From NCBI GenBank assembly GCA_035565775.1, contig DATMRW010000028.1, positions 186,001 to 250,000 of the forward strand: a stretch of 64,000 bases of DNA, written 5' to 3'. The position numbers and the translations under genes were made by a program. Source of the DNA: PRO6 sp035565775. GTDB lineage: Bacteria; Pseudomonadota; Alphaproteobacteria; Rhizobiales; Xanthobacteraceae. Under the pieces are notes generated by a model that saw only the letters and a program-made list of their open reading frames with translations, had not been told where the DNA came from and did not search any database. Positions 44,046 to 53,829 of this stretch are shown one piece after another (position 1 is the first letter of the stretch; each line of letters opens with the position of its first letter).

Positions 44046-45965
44046 TCAGATGAACGCCGTCGAGAACCACGGCACCACGGCGATGACGATCAGCCCGACG
44101 ATGAGCGCAACGAGATAGGGCCAGATCGCGCCGATCGCCTCATCCGGCGGCACATTGCCGATCTTGCACGCAAGGTAGAAGCCGACGCCGATCGGGGGTG
44201 CCATAAGGCCGATATTCATCGCGGTCACGATCACCATGGCGTAGTGAACGTCGTTGATGCCGATGCCCTTGGCGATCGGGAACATCAGCGGGGCCATCAG
44301 CACAATCGCCGGAAGCCCCTCCAGCACGCTCCCCAGGATCAGGAAAACGACGATCGAGACCCCCATGAAGCTCAGCCAGCCGCCCGGCAGGCTCGTCATG
44401 AAGTTGGCGATCCCCTGCGCGACCCCTGCCTGCGTGATCGCCCACGCCATCGCGAGCGCGGTGCCGAGGATCAAGAGGATTGCCCCGGTCAGCGCCACGG
44501 TCTCCACCAGCATGCCATAGAAGGTGCGCCAGCTGATGCCCCCATAAAGCACGATGCCGACGAAGAATGCGTAGATCACCGCGATGGTCGATACTTCCGT
44601 TGCCGTCGCAACGCCTCCCGACACCGCGCTGCGAATGATGAACGGTAGCACCAGCGCCGGAGTAGCGACCAGCAAGGTCCGCCCCACGAGCGCAAGCGGC
44701 GCGCGCGCTACGCCTTGCATGCTTTCGTGGCGGCTTTTCCAGCGTGCCAGAACCGCGAGTGCGATCAGCAGAACCATTGCAATGACGATGCCGCTGGTGA
44801 ACAGCGCCGCGATCGACACGCCCGCAACCGAACCCAGCACGATGAGGACGATGCTGGGCGGCACCGTATCGGCCATCGCCGCGCCGGTCGCGAGCAATGC
44901 GATCATCTCGCGCGGGCTGTGTCCCCGCCGCTTCATCTCCGGAAACAGCGCCGGCGCAACCGTCGCCATGTCCGAGACCTTGGAGCCGGAGATGCCGGAC
45001 ACGACAAAGAGCGAGCCGAGCAGCACATAGGACATTCCGGCACGGACATGGCCGAGGAGCGACGCGAGAAAGTCGATGATCGCCTTGCCCATGCCGGTGG
45101 CATCGAGAATGCAGCCGAGCAGGACGAAGACCGGAACCGACAACAGGATGATGCCGGACATCCCCTCGTCCATGCGGCCGATCATCACAAAGATCGGCAC
45201 CTGCGTCGCAAAGGCGAGGTAGCTCAGCGTGCCGATGCCGAAGCAGAATGCGATCGGAACGCCCGCGACCAAGCATACCGCCACAAAGACGATGAGGAAA
45301 AGAATGATTTTGGCATTCCCCATCCGCACGAGGCTGGGGGAGAAAAACCACAGCAGGCCGGCGATGGCGCCGATGACCAGCGCCGCGACCACAAGATCGC
45401 GCCATAGCGAGGTGCGCCATGCATAGGCCAGCACGATCGCAAGCATCGACACCATCCCGAACGGGATCGCGGCCGCGCGGAAGGTGTTTGGAATATTCAT
45501 CGCCGGTGTGGTGATGAACCATTCCTCCATCGCATAGTCGATGGCCGGCGCCAGCAGTGCGATAAGAAACGTCGCAACGACGAGAAGACCAAAGGTCGTC
45601 ACGAAACGCTGCCCCCGCTCCGGCAGCATGTTGAGAAACAGCGCTAATCGCAGATGCTCGTTCCGGTCGAGCGCCACAGCCGAGCCCAGCATGGCGAGCC
45701 AGAGGAAGCACAGCGAGGCGACTTCATCGATCCAGACGACCGACAGCGACAGGAAGTAACGGAAGATCACGCCCGCCAGCAGCAGACCGATGATGGCGAC
45801 CAGGAGGCCGGAGGCAATCAGCTCGAACGGCTTGAGATAGCGCGACCCGGGCCTGAGACCAGCGCCGCCGACCGGCAGGGACTCGGGCGCGGCAGGAATG
45901 TGCGAAGCGCCAAGTCCTGCCACACTCCCCCCCGCCCCTCCCGGAGCGCCGTGACCACTCGTCAT
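44046..45965 (-). CDS. TRAP transporter fused permease DctQM
   Basis: A 639-residue fusion. Residues about 1-45 are a Gly/Ala/Pro-rich cytoplasmic tail. The DctQ part lies at about 45-200 (LIASGLLVAIIGLLLAGVIFR; VVWIDEVASLCFLWLAMLGS). The DctM part runs from about 215 (VAGVPIAFCFGIGTLSYL; GSKVSDMATVAPALFPEM) to the end. The large subunit uses an ion gradient to import the ligand delivered by DctP. It starts 5 bases after the dctP stop, so both form one unit. Confidence 0.93.
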   Translation of the reverse strand: MTSGHGAPGGAGGSVAGLGASHIPAAPESLPVGGAGLRPGSRYLKPFELIASGLLVAIIGLLLAGVIFRYFLSLSVVWIDEVASLCFLWLAMLGSAVALDRNEHLRLALFLNMLPERGQRFVTTFGLLVVATFLIALLAPAIDYAMEEWFITTPAMNIPNTFRAAAIPFGMVSMLAIVLAYAWRTSLWRDLVVAALVIGAIAGLLWFFSPSLVRMGNAKIILFLIVFVAVCLVAGVPIAFCFGIGTLSYLAFATQVPIFVMIGRMDEGMSGIILLSVPVFVLLGCILDATGMGKAIIDFLASLLGHVRAGMSYVLLGSLFVVSGISGSKVSDMATVAPALFPEMKRRGHSPREMIALLATGAAMADTVPPSIVLIVLGSVAGVSIAALFTSGIVIAMVLLIALAVLARWKSRHESMQGVARAPLALVGRTLLVATPALVLPFIIRSAVSGGVATATEVSTIAVIYAFFVGIVLYGGISWRTFYGMLVETVALTGAILLILGTALAMAWAITQAGVAQGIANFMTSLPGGWLSFMGVSIVVFLILGSVLEGLPAIVLMAPLMFPIAKGIGINDVHYAMVIVTAMNIGLMAPPIGVGFYLACKIGNVPPDEAIGAIWPYLVALIVGLIVIAVVPWFSTAFI

Positions 45966-45970
45966 TCACG

Positions 45971-46990
45971 TCACACCAGCTTGCCGACCGACTTTTCGAG
46001 AATGGCCCAGGCCTCGTCACCATATTTGCCCTTCCACTCGGTGTAGAAGCCGGCCTTGCGCAGCTTGTCGCGGAACGGCGCGGGATCGGGCTGATTGAAC
46101 ACCATGCCCTTGGCGACCAGCTCCTGCTGCACGGTCGCATTCAGCTTGGCGACATCCTCCCGCTCCTTCACCGCGGCGGCATTGACATGCTTGGAGACGA
46201 TGGTGCGCACGTCCTCCGGCAGCCGCTCCCAGGCGCGGCGGTTGCCAAGGAACCAGAATCCGTCCCACATATGGTTCGTGAGGGAGCAATATTTTTGCAC
46301 CTCGAACAGTTTTGCCGTGGAGACCAGCACCAGCGGGTTCTCCTGCCCATCGACCACCTTGGTTTGCAGGGCGGTGTAGACCTCGTTGAAGTTGATCGAG
46401 GCCGGCGATGCCTCAAACGCCTTGTACATCGACGTCCAGAGCGGCGAGACCGGTACGCGGATCTTGAACCCGCGAAGATCGTCGGGGGCGGCAATCGCTT
46501 TGGTCGATGAAGTCGTTTGGCGGAAGCCGTTGTCCCAGATCTTGTCGAGGACGACGAGGTTCACCTTGGCGATCTGCTGGCGCACATAGGCGCCGAGGTC
46601 GCCGTCCATCGCTTTCCAGACCGAGGCGTAGTCCGGAAAGGCGAAGCCCACGCCGTTGATCGAGGCAGCCGGCACCAGCGTCGAAAGGATCAGGCCGGAC
46701 AATGTGAAGAATTCGACGCCGCCCGAGCGAAGCTGGCTCAGCGTATCGGTGTCCGACCCGAGCTGGTTGCTGGGAAAGATCTGAAGGTCGAAGCGGCCGT
46801 TGGTTTCGGCCTTGATCGCCGCCGCCATCTCCTGAGCCCGAATGTTCATCGGGTGGGTCACAGGAAGGTTGTTGGCATATTTGTAGGTGAATTCGGCCTG
46901 CTGCGCACGGGCCACGAAGGGCGACCCAACGGTCCCTGCAGCGATAAGGGACGAGCCGGCCGCGAGCAGACGGCGACGAGAAATCACCAT
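45971..46990 (-). CDS. TRAP transporter substrate-binding protein DctP
   Basis: A 339-residue periplasmic binding protein. The signal starts MVISRRRLLAAGSSLIAAG, a twin-arginine-like sequence. TYKYANNLPVTHPMNIRAQE and the region with LRGFKIRVPVSPLW hold the conserved carboxylate-binding Arg. GGVEFFTLSG and NEVYTALQTKVVDGQENPL are the usual DctP motifs. ATG 46990 follows GGGGAGGA. TRAP systems import organic acids. Its neighbours (nitrilase, AraC on one side; HyuAB on the other) suggest a carboxylate linked to nitrile or amide catabolism. Confidence 0.92.
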   Translation of the reverse strand: MVISRRRLLAAGSSLIAAGTVGSPFVARAQQAEFTYKYANNLPVTHPMNIRAQEMAAAIKAETNGRFDLQIFPSNQLGSDTDTLSQLRSGGVEFFTLSGLILSTLVPAASINGVGFAFPDYASVWKAMDGDLGAYVRQQIAKVNLVVLDKIWDNGFRQTTSSTKAIAAPDDLRGFKIRVPVSPLWTSMYKAFEASPASINFNEVYTALQTKVVDGQENPLVLVSTAKLFEVQKYCSLTNHMWDGFWFLGNRRAWERLPEDVRTIVSKHVNAAAVKEREDVAKLNATVQQELVAKGMVFNQPDPAPFRDKLRKAGFYTEWKGKYGDEAWAILEKSVGKLV

Positions 46991-47243
46991 GCAATCCTCC
47001 CCTTGGGCGCGGGCGCCCTCACATTTCCTCACCACACGGGGTCCATCGGGTGGACCTTTTCGCATTGCGCGGATCAGCCTTAGCCGCGCGCATTTTCTGA
47101 AATTGGAAAACGCCGAGGCCCCGCTGTCAACACTATTTGTGCTGCGGGTGGATTACCGGGAAGATCACGGAAGCGGCGAGCCAAATACCGCGCGGCTCAA
47201 GGAGCGGGAGCGCGGCAGGGCCGCGCCCCCAAAAAATGTCCGT

Positions 47244-49289
47244 TCAACGAAGCCGGATGTCGAGCCAGCCGTATTCATTGACCGTCAGGCGGTCGCCGGC
47301 ATTGATGACGACGGTCGTCGTCTCGGCGGTGACGATGGCCGGACCTTCGACCGTCTGGCCCGGAAGAAACCGCTCCATGGCGTAGACCGGCACGTCGATC
47401 CACTCGCCGAAAAAGGCCTGCCGCCTGGCAATCGGCACGGGCGCTTCACCCGCGGCCGCTGCATTGCCGGTTTCTTCCTTCTGCCGCGGCACCTCGCCGA
47501 CTGCAGCAACGCGCGCGTTGACGAACACGACCTCCTGTCCACGCGAAGCGTAGGTATAGAGCTCCTCGTGGCGCCGGTGAAACTCCTCTTCGATCCGCTC
47601 GATCAAGTTCGGAGCGTCCCAATCGACCGCATCGAGCGGCACATCGATCTCAAAAATCTGCTCGCCGTAGCGCAATTCCGCCGAGCGTTCGATGCGGATC
47701 GGGCCATCGAACCAGGTGCGCAGACGAGCGGTCGCCTCCTTCTCCAGGCCGGCGAAGACGGCGCGCACAGTGGCTTCGCTGTGCCGCTCGTTTGCGCCAA
47801 GGTGGGTCTGGCTGATTTCATAGCGCAGATTGCTGGCGAGCATACCCCAGGCCGACAGAACCGATGCGGCGATCGGTACGATGATGCGCGAGATCTCAAG
47901 CTCGCGCGCCACTTCCGCGGCATGCAGACCGGCGGCGCCGCCAAAGCTCAGCAGCGTGAACCCGCGCGGATCGACGCCCCGGCGCAGCGTCATCAGGCGG
48001 ATGCCATCCGCCATCTTGATATTGACGAGCCGGTAGATGCCCGCCGCGGCCTCGGTGCGGGACAGCCCCAGCTTCTCGCCCAGCCGGTCCATCGCCGCTT
48101 CCGCCGCGCCGCGATCGAGCGGCCGGCGCCCGCCAAGAAAACTGGCGGCGTCGAGATAGCCGAGGATCACGTTGGCGTCGGTCACCGCCGCGAATTCGCC
48201 GCCGTTGCCGTAGCACGCGGGCCCCGGCACCGATCCGGCGCTTTCCGGCCCGACATTGAAGCGGTGCCCGGCGTCGACCCCGGCGATCGAGCCGCCGCCC
48301 GCCGCGATGCTGGCAATATCGAGGCTGCGGAGCGCGATGCGCTGGCCCGCCAGCCCGCCTTCGGCGGAGAGCGTCGCCCGGCCGTCGGCGATCAGTGAAA
48401 TGTCGGTGCTGGTGCCGCCCATGTCGAACGGCACGAGGTTGGGAATGCCGAGCATCTCCGCACAGCGCAGGCTGCCGGACACGCCGCCAGCCGGGCCGGA
48501 CAGCACCGTTCCCGCAGCCAGCCGCGCGGCCTCCTCCACGGGCGCGATGCCGCCATGGGAAAGAACGATGAACAGCCCGCCGGCGAAGCCGGCATCCGCC
48601 AGCCGCTGCTGGAGATTGTTGAGATAAAACCGCACCGCCGGGCCGACATAAGCGTTCAGCACGGTGGTCGAGACGCGCTCATACTCCTTGATCTGCGGCA
48701 GCACATCGCTGGAGCGGGAGACGTAGACATCCGGCAGTTCGCGCTTCAGGCGCTCGACCGTTGCGATTTCGTGATCCGCGTTGCGATAGGCGTGGAGATA
48801 GCAGATCGCGACCGACGTCGCACCCGATTGCCGGATGGCTTCGATCGCCGCCGACAACGACGCCTCGTCGAGCGGCACCATCACCGAGCCGTCCGGGCGC
48901 AGGCGCTCCCTGACGCCGAAGCGGCGCTCGCGCGGCACCAGCGGCTCGGGCGGGACCGACCGCAGATCGTAGCGGTCGCCCTTCAGGCCCTCGCGCATTT
49001 CGAGGACGTCGCGATGTCCCTCCGTCGTGAGCAGAGCGACCTTCGCCCCTTTGCGCTCCAGCAGCGCATTGGTGGCGACGGTGGTGCCATGGACGATGCG
49101 GTGCGCCTTGGCCAGCATCGCGGCGCGGTCCAGCCCCAGCCGGCGCGCCAACTCCTCAAGCCCAGCCATCACGCCGATGGATTGATCTTGCGGCGTTGTC
49201 AGCGACTTGGCGAAAACGGTGGTGCCGTCTCCGTCACGTGCGACAAGGTCAGTAAAAGTCCCGCCGATATCGATGCCGATCGTCAACAT
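47244..49289 (-). CDS. hyuA: Hydantoinase/oxoprolinase subunit A (HyuA family)
   Basis: A 681-residue ATP-binding subunit with the actin-like start LTIGIDIGGTFTDLVARDG, phosphate loop HGTTVATNALLERKG and the later PFDMGGTSTDISLIADG. The family includes N-methylhydantoinase, 5-oxoprolinase, acetone/acetophenone carboxylase and caprolactamase alpha subunits, which use ATP to activate a carbonyl oxygen. ATG 49289 is chosen at the conserved start. It lies 23 bases after hyuB. With an aminotransferase in the same operon, a lactam or cyclic imide is the likely substrate. Confidence 0.9.
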   Translation of the reverse strand: MLTIGIDIGGTFTDLVARDGDGTTVFAKSLTTPQDQSIGVMAGLEELARRLGLDRAAMLAKAHRIVHGTTVATNALLERKGAKVALLTTEGHRDVLEMREGLKGDRYDLRSVPPEPLVPRERRFGVRERLRPDGSVMVPLDEASLSAAIEAIRQSGATSVAICYLHAYRNADHEIATVERLKRELPDVYVSRSSDVLPQIKEYERVSTTVLNAYVGPAVRFYLNNLQQRLADAGFAGGLFIVLSHGGIAPVEEAARLAAGTVLSGPAGGVSGSLRCAEMLGIPNLVPFDMGGTSTDISLIADGRATLSAEGGLAGQRIALRSLDIASIAAGGGSIAGVDAGHRFNVGPESAGSVPGPACYGNGGEFAAVTDANVILGYLDAASFLGGRRPLDRGAAEAAMDRLGEKLGLSRTEAAAGIYRLVNIKMADGIRLMTLRRGVDPRGFTLLSFGGAAGLHAAEVARELEISRIIVPIAASVLSAWGMLASNLRYEISQTHLGANERHSEATVRAVFAGLEKEATARLRTWFDGPIRIERSAELRYGEQIFEIDVPLDAVDWDAPNLIERIEEEFHRRHEELYTYASRGQEVVFVNARVAAVGEVPRQKEETGNAAAAGEAPVPIARRQAFFGEWIDVPVYAMERFLPGQTVEGPAIVTAETTTVVINAGDRLTVNEYGWLDIRLR

Positions 49290-49312
49290 ACGCTTGTTCC
49301 CGTCCCACTCAT

Positions 49313-50962
49313 TCACGCTTCGCTCACCAGGCCCTGCGCGACATCGCGCGCAATCGCCGCCGCCGAGCGTTTCTCCGCCGGTCCCCAACCGCCGCCGCCG
49401 CTCGAACGCACTTCGAGAACGTCGCCGGGACGAATTTCGATGCCGACTTCCTTGGTCTTGAGCACCCGTGGCTCCCGCCCCTGAGACAGAAGGCGATAGG
49501 CGTGCGGCGCGCCGTCTTCACCGCCGAGCATGCCGCATGCGCCGTGGCGCACGCCTTCGCCCGCCGTGTTTGCCAGTGCAGGCTTCTCCGTCTCGAACAC
49601 CAGTTCGAGATCGACGCCGAGGCCGCCGCGAAACTGGCCCCTGCCCCCGGAGTTCGGCCGGAATTCATGGCGGCGGAAGTGCAAGGGGAAGCGCACCTCG
49701 GCAACCTCGAGGCTGCCGAACTTGATGCCGCCGACGGTGTGCCATTCGCCGATCGACGACCAGCCGTCCCCCGCCGACGACGCGCCGCCGCCAGGCCGTG
49801 CCTGGAACATGTGCCAGATGAACTGCCGCCCGTTGCGCGGATCCTCCCCCTGGATCGCGACCCGGAAACGCCGGCTCCAGCCCGCCATCGCGCGGTCCGG
49901 GCACGAGGCGGACAGCGCCTTCACCACGGCCTCGACGATCTCGTTCGACGGATGGCTGGTGCATAGCGTCACCGGCCGGCTCTCGTCGGCCCATACGATC
50001 GTGCCTTGCCTGGCAACGATACGCAGCGGCCGCAGCGCGCCGGAGTTTTTCGGAATGTCCGGGTCGATCAGATAGAGGAACGCCATCACCCCGGCGGCCT
50101 GCATGTTGGCGTGGGACGAGTTGACGAAGCTGATAGCCTGCGGATCGGAATCGGACAGGTCGATCTCGATGTCGCTGCCCTTCTTCGTCACCTTGGCGGC
50201 GATGCGAATGTTCTCGCGGCCGCGGCCGTCATCATCCAAAAATGCTTCGCCGTAAAAGACGCCGTCCTTCCAGGTCTCGACCACGGCGCGGGTCTGCCGC
50301 TCGGCGGCGTCGAGAATGGCCTCGATCGCCGCTTCCGCGGTCGGGCCGCCGAATTCGTCGAACAGCCGCTCCAGCCGCCGCTCGCCGAGATGGGCCGCGC
50401 CAACCATCGCCGCAAGATCGCCGCGGAAATCGCGCGGATTGCGGACATTGAGCGCCAACATGTCGAGCAGGTCCTCGCGCATCCGGCCAGCCTCGGCCAA
50501 GCGGATCGGCGGAATGCGCAGGCCTTCCTGCCAGATCTCGGTCGCGCCGGGGTTGTAGCCACCATGCGTGGCGCCGCCGATATCGCTCTGGTGCGCGCGA
50601 ATGACGGTCCAGAACAGTCGCCGTTCGCCATCGAAGATCGGCACGAACACCGTCAGGTCCGGCAGATGGCTGCCGCCGTGATAAGGATCGTTCAGCAAAA
50701 ACACATCGCCGCGAACGACATCCTTGAAGCGTTCCTCGACGGCGAGCGTCGCCCAGGGCAGCGCCCCGACATGGACCGGAATGTGGTCGGCCTGGGCAAT
50801 CAGCCGCCCTGCCGTGTCACAAATCGCCAGCGAAAAATCCCGGCTCGAATTCAGGATCTGCGAATAGGAGGTGCGGAGCATCGCTTCTCCCATTTCAGCG
50901 ACGATCGAGCTCAACCGATGCTGAACGACCGACTGCGTAATCGGATCGATTTTGATGGTCAT
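49313..50962 (-). CDS. hyuB: Hydantoinase/oxoprolinase subunit B (HyuB family)
   Basis: A 549-residue subunit with the N-terminal PITQSVVQHRLSSIVAEMGEA, metal/substrate motif LNDPYHGGSHLPDL, AHQSDIGGATHGGYNPGA and the C-terminal glycine run RSSGGGGWGPAEKR. These are standard HyuB features. It forms a heteromeric enzyme with HyuA. It lies 96 bases after the aminotransferase stop. ATG 50962 is preferred to a TTG one codon earlier. Confidence 0.91.
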   Translation of the reverse strand: MTIKIDPITQSVVQHRLSSIVAEMGEAMLRTSYSQILNSSRDFSLAICDTAGRLIAQADHIPVHVGALPWATLAVEERFKDVVRGDVFLLNDPYHGGSHLPDLTVFVPIFDGERRLFWTVIRAHQSDIGGATHGGYNPGATEIWQEGLRIPPIRLAEAGRMREDLLDMLALNVRNPRDFRGDLAAMVGAAHLGERRLERLFDEFGGPTAEAAIEAILDAAERQTRAVVETWKDGVFYGEAFLDDDGRGRENIRIAAKVTKKGSDIEIDLSDSDPQAISFVNSSHANMQAAGVMAFLYLIDPDIPKNSGALRPLRIVARQGTIVWADESRPVTLCTSHPSNEIVEAVVKALSASCPDRAMAGWSRRFRVAIQGEDPRNGRQFIWHMFQARPGGGASSAGDGWSSIGEWHTVGGIKFGSLEVAEVRFPLHFRRHEFRPNSGGRGQFRGGLGVDLELVFETEKPALANTAGEGVRHGACGMLGGEDGAPHAYRLLSQGREPRVLKTKEVGIEIRPGDVLEVRSSGGGGWGPAEKRSAAAIARDVAQGLVSEA

Positions 50963-51058
50963 CAAACAACCTTTTCGACGTAACGGGCTTGTCTCGGTTA
51001 TTTCGCGGCAGTGCGGCGATCAGGCACGATCGGCCGCACTGGCGCGGCTCCTGCGCAT

Positions 51059-52372
51059 TCAGGCTGCGGCAACGTCCGCGAGCGCACCCGAGGCGGCATC
51101 GACGATCAACTCGACGTCGTCATCGGTCATCGGCGTGGAGAGCGCCATCAGGCCATAACCAGCAGCCAAAATCCCGCGATTGAGAAAACCGCGATTGAAC
51201 ATCGCCTGCCGCGCACTCTCCTCTGCAGTCAGATAGGCAGTGCGATAGTCCCGCACCTCGCGCGCGGTGAAATGAATTTTCATGAGCGAACCCAGCCCGA
51301 CCGCGCCGCCCGGCACGCCGTGCTTGCGGAACGCCTCGTTGATGCCGTCGCGCACGCGATCGCCGATCACGTCGAGCCGATCGAACGCGGCCTCATCGAG
51401 CAATTCCATCGAGGCATGGCCCGCCCGCATCGTCACCGGGTTGGCCGAGAAGGTTCCGCCGTGAGGCAAGGCCGGCTTGCCGTTGCTCGGATCGAACACC
51501 GACATGAACTCGGCCTTGCCGGCAATCGCGCCGACCGGGAAGCCCCCGCCGATGATCTTGCCGAGCGTCGTCAGATCCGGATCGATGTCCCACAGCCCCT
51601 GCGCGCCGTGATAGCCGAGGCGGAAGCTGATGACCTCGTCGAAGATCAGCAGCGCGCCGACCTCCCGGGTCACGTCCCGCAACGCTTCGAGATACGCCTT
51701 GTCGGCCGGCACAAGCCCGGCCCGGTTCGGCATCGGATCGACCAGCACGCACCCCAGCTCCGGTCCATGCTCGCGGATCAGGCTGACGGCGGCGTCGATA
51801 TCGTTGAACGGAATGGTCACGACATCGGCCAGCACGTTTTCCGGCGTGCCCTTGGCATAGGGAACGGAAACCGGCGCGTTGCGCCCCCAGGCTTCCGGCG
51901 TCGGATCGAGGCTCACCTCGGCATAGTCGTATGAGCCGTGATAGGCCCCTTCGCACTTGGCGATTTTCGGGCGGCCGGTGTAGGCGCGTGCCGCCTTCAG
52001 CGCCATCATCACCGCTTCCGTTCCGGAATTGGCGAAGCGGACGTGCTCGACGGACTTCAGGCGTGCGGCGAGCAGTTCGGCGAGATCGATTTCGGACTCG
52101 GTCGGCAGGCCGAAAGCCGAGCCGAGCGCGATCTGCCGGCACGCCGCATCGACCAGCACCGGATGGGCATGGCCGTGAATGAGTGACGTAAAATTGTTGA
52201 TGCAGTCGATCCGCGCCGCACCATCGACATCCCACACCCGGCACCCCTCGCCGCGCGCGGCATAGATCGGATACGGCTTCATGTAGACCGTCGTGCGCGT
52301 GTTGCCCCCCGGCAGACTCGCCAGCGCGCGGTGGTGGAGCGCCTGCGATTGCGACTTCGTATCCGGATACAT
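51059..52372 (-). CDS. Class III aminotransferase (glutamate-1-semialdehyde aminomutase-like)
   Basis: A 437-residue PLP enzyme of fold type I. The PLP lysine is K272 in TLGKIIGGGFPVGA and the PLP-N1 aspartate D245 in LIFDEVISFR. NSGTEAVMMALKAARAYTG is the phosphate-binding region. Sequence is nearest the GSA-aminomutase branch, which also contains transaminases and aminomutases of other substrates; the setting is catabolic, so a haem-pathway role is unlikely. It lies 25 bases after livF (copy 2). GGGAGGAA precedes ATG 52372. A role on an amino acid released by HyuAB is inferred. Confidence 0.9.
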   Translation of the reverse strand: MYPDTKSQSQALHHRALASLPGGNTRTTVYMKPYPIYAARGEGCRVWDVDGAARIDCINNFTSLIHGHAHPVLVDAACRQIALGSAFGLPTESEIDLAELLAARLKSVEHVRFANSGTEAVMMALKAARAYTGRPKIAKCEGAYHGSYDYAEVSLDPTPEAWGRNAPVSVPYAKGTPENVLADVVTIPFNDIDAAVSLIREHGPELGCVLVDPMPNRAGLVPADKAYLEALRDVTREVGALLIFDEVISFRLGYHGAQGLWDIDPDLTTLGKIIGGGFPVGAIAGKAEFMSVFDPSNGKPALPHGGTFSANPVTMRAGHASMELLDEAAFDRLDVIGDRVRDGINEAFRKHGVPGGAVGLGSLMKIHFTAREVRDYRTAYLTAEESARQAMFNRGFLNRGILAAGYGLMALSTPMTDDDVELIVDAASGALADVAAA

Positions 52373-52397
52373 TTTCGTTTCCTCCCTGAACCGTTCG

Positions 52398-53105
52398 TTA
52401 TCTGCCGAGATAGGCTTCGCGCACCCGCGCGTTCTGCTTGAGTTCGTCCGCAGGACCTTCGAGGACGATGCGGCCGGTTTCCAGAACGTAGGCGCGATCC
52501 GCCACGGCCAATGCCAAAATCGTATTCTGTTCGACGACGAGAATGGTGAGCCCCGCCTCGGCAATCAGCCGGACGCGCTCATAGACTTCCTCCGCCAGAC
52601 GCGGCGCGAGCCCAAGCGAAGGCTCGTCGAGCAGCAGCAGACGCGGCCGCGCCATCAGCGCCCGGCCGATTGCCAGCATCTGCTGCTCGCCGCCGGACAG
52701 CGACCAGCCAAGCTGACGCCGCCGCTCCTTGAGGCGCGGAAAAAGGTCGAACACGCGCTCGAGATCACTCGTAATCGGCTGCCCGACGCGCCGCCACGAC
52801 ACCGTCGCCAGCGTCAGGTTTTCCTCGACGGTGAGGCCCGGAAAAATCCTTCGTCCTTCCGGCGACTGCGCGATGCCAAGCTTGACCCGCGCCTCGCTCG
52901 ACTGCTTCGCCAGCGATGCGCCATCGAACCGGATGTCGCCGGCCCTGATCTGGTTCAAGCCAGAGATGGTATGAAGCAGCGTCGTCTTGCCCGCGCCGTT
53001 GGCGCCGATCAGTGCTACCGTTTCGCCTGCCTTGACCGAGAGCGAAATGCCGTGCAGCGCGACGATGTCGCCGTGAGCGACAACCAGGTTCTCACACGCC
53101 AACAT
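52398..53105 (-). CDS. livF: Branched-chain amino acid-type ABC transporter ATPase LivF (copy 2)
   Basis: A 235-residue ABC ATPase with Walker A GANGAGKTT, signature LSGGEQQMLAIGRAL, Walker B LLLLDEPSLGLAP and the C-terminal ARVREAYLGR. ATG 53105 lies inside the end of livG (14-base overlap). It belongs to the operon livKHMGF, aminotransferase, hyuB, hyuA. Confidence 0.93.
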   Translation of the reverse strand: MLACENLVVAHGDIVALHGISLSVKAGETVALIGANGAGKTTLLHTISGLNQIRAGDIRFDGASLAKQSSEARVKLGIAQSPEGRRIFPGLTVEENLTLATVSWRRVGQPITSDLERVFDLFPRLKERRRQLGWSLSGGEQQMLAIGRALMARPRLLLLDEPSLGLAPRLAEEVYERVRLIAEAGLTILVVEQNTILALAVADRAYVLETGRIVLEGPADELKQNARVREAYLGR

Positions 53106-53829
53106 GAGTGTATCCTTCACCGAGATAGGCCGCGAGAACCGCGGGATCGGACTGGATTTCCGCGGGCGTGCCCTCCGCAATCCCCTCGCCAAAATTGAGC
53201 ACCAGGATGCGCTCGGCGAGCCGCATGACCATGCCCATGTTGTGCTCGATCAGAACGATCGCGAGCTGCTGCGCGGCGCGCAGCGCGGTCAGTCGATCAA
53301 CGAGCTGATCGACCTCGCCGGAGTTCAGTCCCGCTGCAGGCTCATCGAGCAGCAGCACCCGCGGCTCGCAGGCGAGCGCCCGGCAGAGCTCGACCATGCG
53401 GCGCTGACCGTAGGACAGCGAGCCGATCGCCATCTCCGCTTCGGCTGCAAGACCCATGCTTTCCAAAATCGCCATCGAGCGCTCGCGCAATTGCGCCTCG
53501 CTGAGATCGCGGCGGATCGCAGCGCCGGTCATGACATTCTCGAGCACGCTGAGGCGCGTAAAAATCCGCCCGTGCTGAAAGGTGCGGCCAAGGCCAGCGC
53601 GGATACGCGCATGGGTGGCAGCGCGGGTGATCGATTTGCCCTCGATCTGCACCTCGCCGCTATCGGGGAAGACGAGCCCCGTCAGCACGTTGAGCAGCGT
53701 CGACTTGCCTGCGCCGTTCGGGCCGATCACGGCGACGAACTGCCCTGCCTCCACCTTGAGATTGATGTCGGACAGCGCGAGCAATCCGCCATACCGCTTG
53801 GTGATGCCGCGCGCTTGAAGGATGGTCAT
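53092..53829 (-). CDS. livG: Branched-chain amino acid-type ABC transporter ATPase LivG (copy 2)
   Basis: A 245-residue ABC ATPase with Walker A GPNGAGKST, LivG mark LGRTFQHGRIFTRLSV, signature LSYGQRRMVELCRAL and Walker B VLLLDEPAAGLN. ATG 53829 overlaps the livM stop by 4 bases (ATGA). The signature motif differs from copy 1 (LTLAGRKRLE), showing the two operons come from different Liv subfamilies. Confidence 0.93.
   Translation of the reverse strand: MTILQARGITKRYGGLLALSDINLKVEAGQFVAVIGPNGAGKSTLLNVLTGLVFPDSGEVQIEGKSITRAATHARIRAGLGRTFQHGRIFTRLSVLENVMTGAAIRRDLSEAQLRERSMAILESMGLAAEAEMAIGSLSYGQRRMVELCRALACEPRVLLLDEPAAGLNSGEVDQLVDRLTALRAAQQLAIVLIEHNMGMVMRLAERILVLNFGEGIAEGTPAEIQSDPAVLAAYLGEGYTHVGV

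Noticed and set aside
44140..45711. 523-codon open frame overlapping the DctQM gene on the same strand
   Set aside because: It is out of frame with an obvious TRAP permease and gives Arg/Gly/His-rich sequence without membrane helices.
47210..47226. GC-rich hairpin after hyuA
   Set aside because: The 7-bp stem is followed by A-tract rather than T-tract in the plus direction, and on the hyuA strand the T-run precedes the stem, so it does not fit a terminator.
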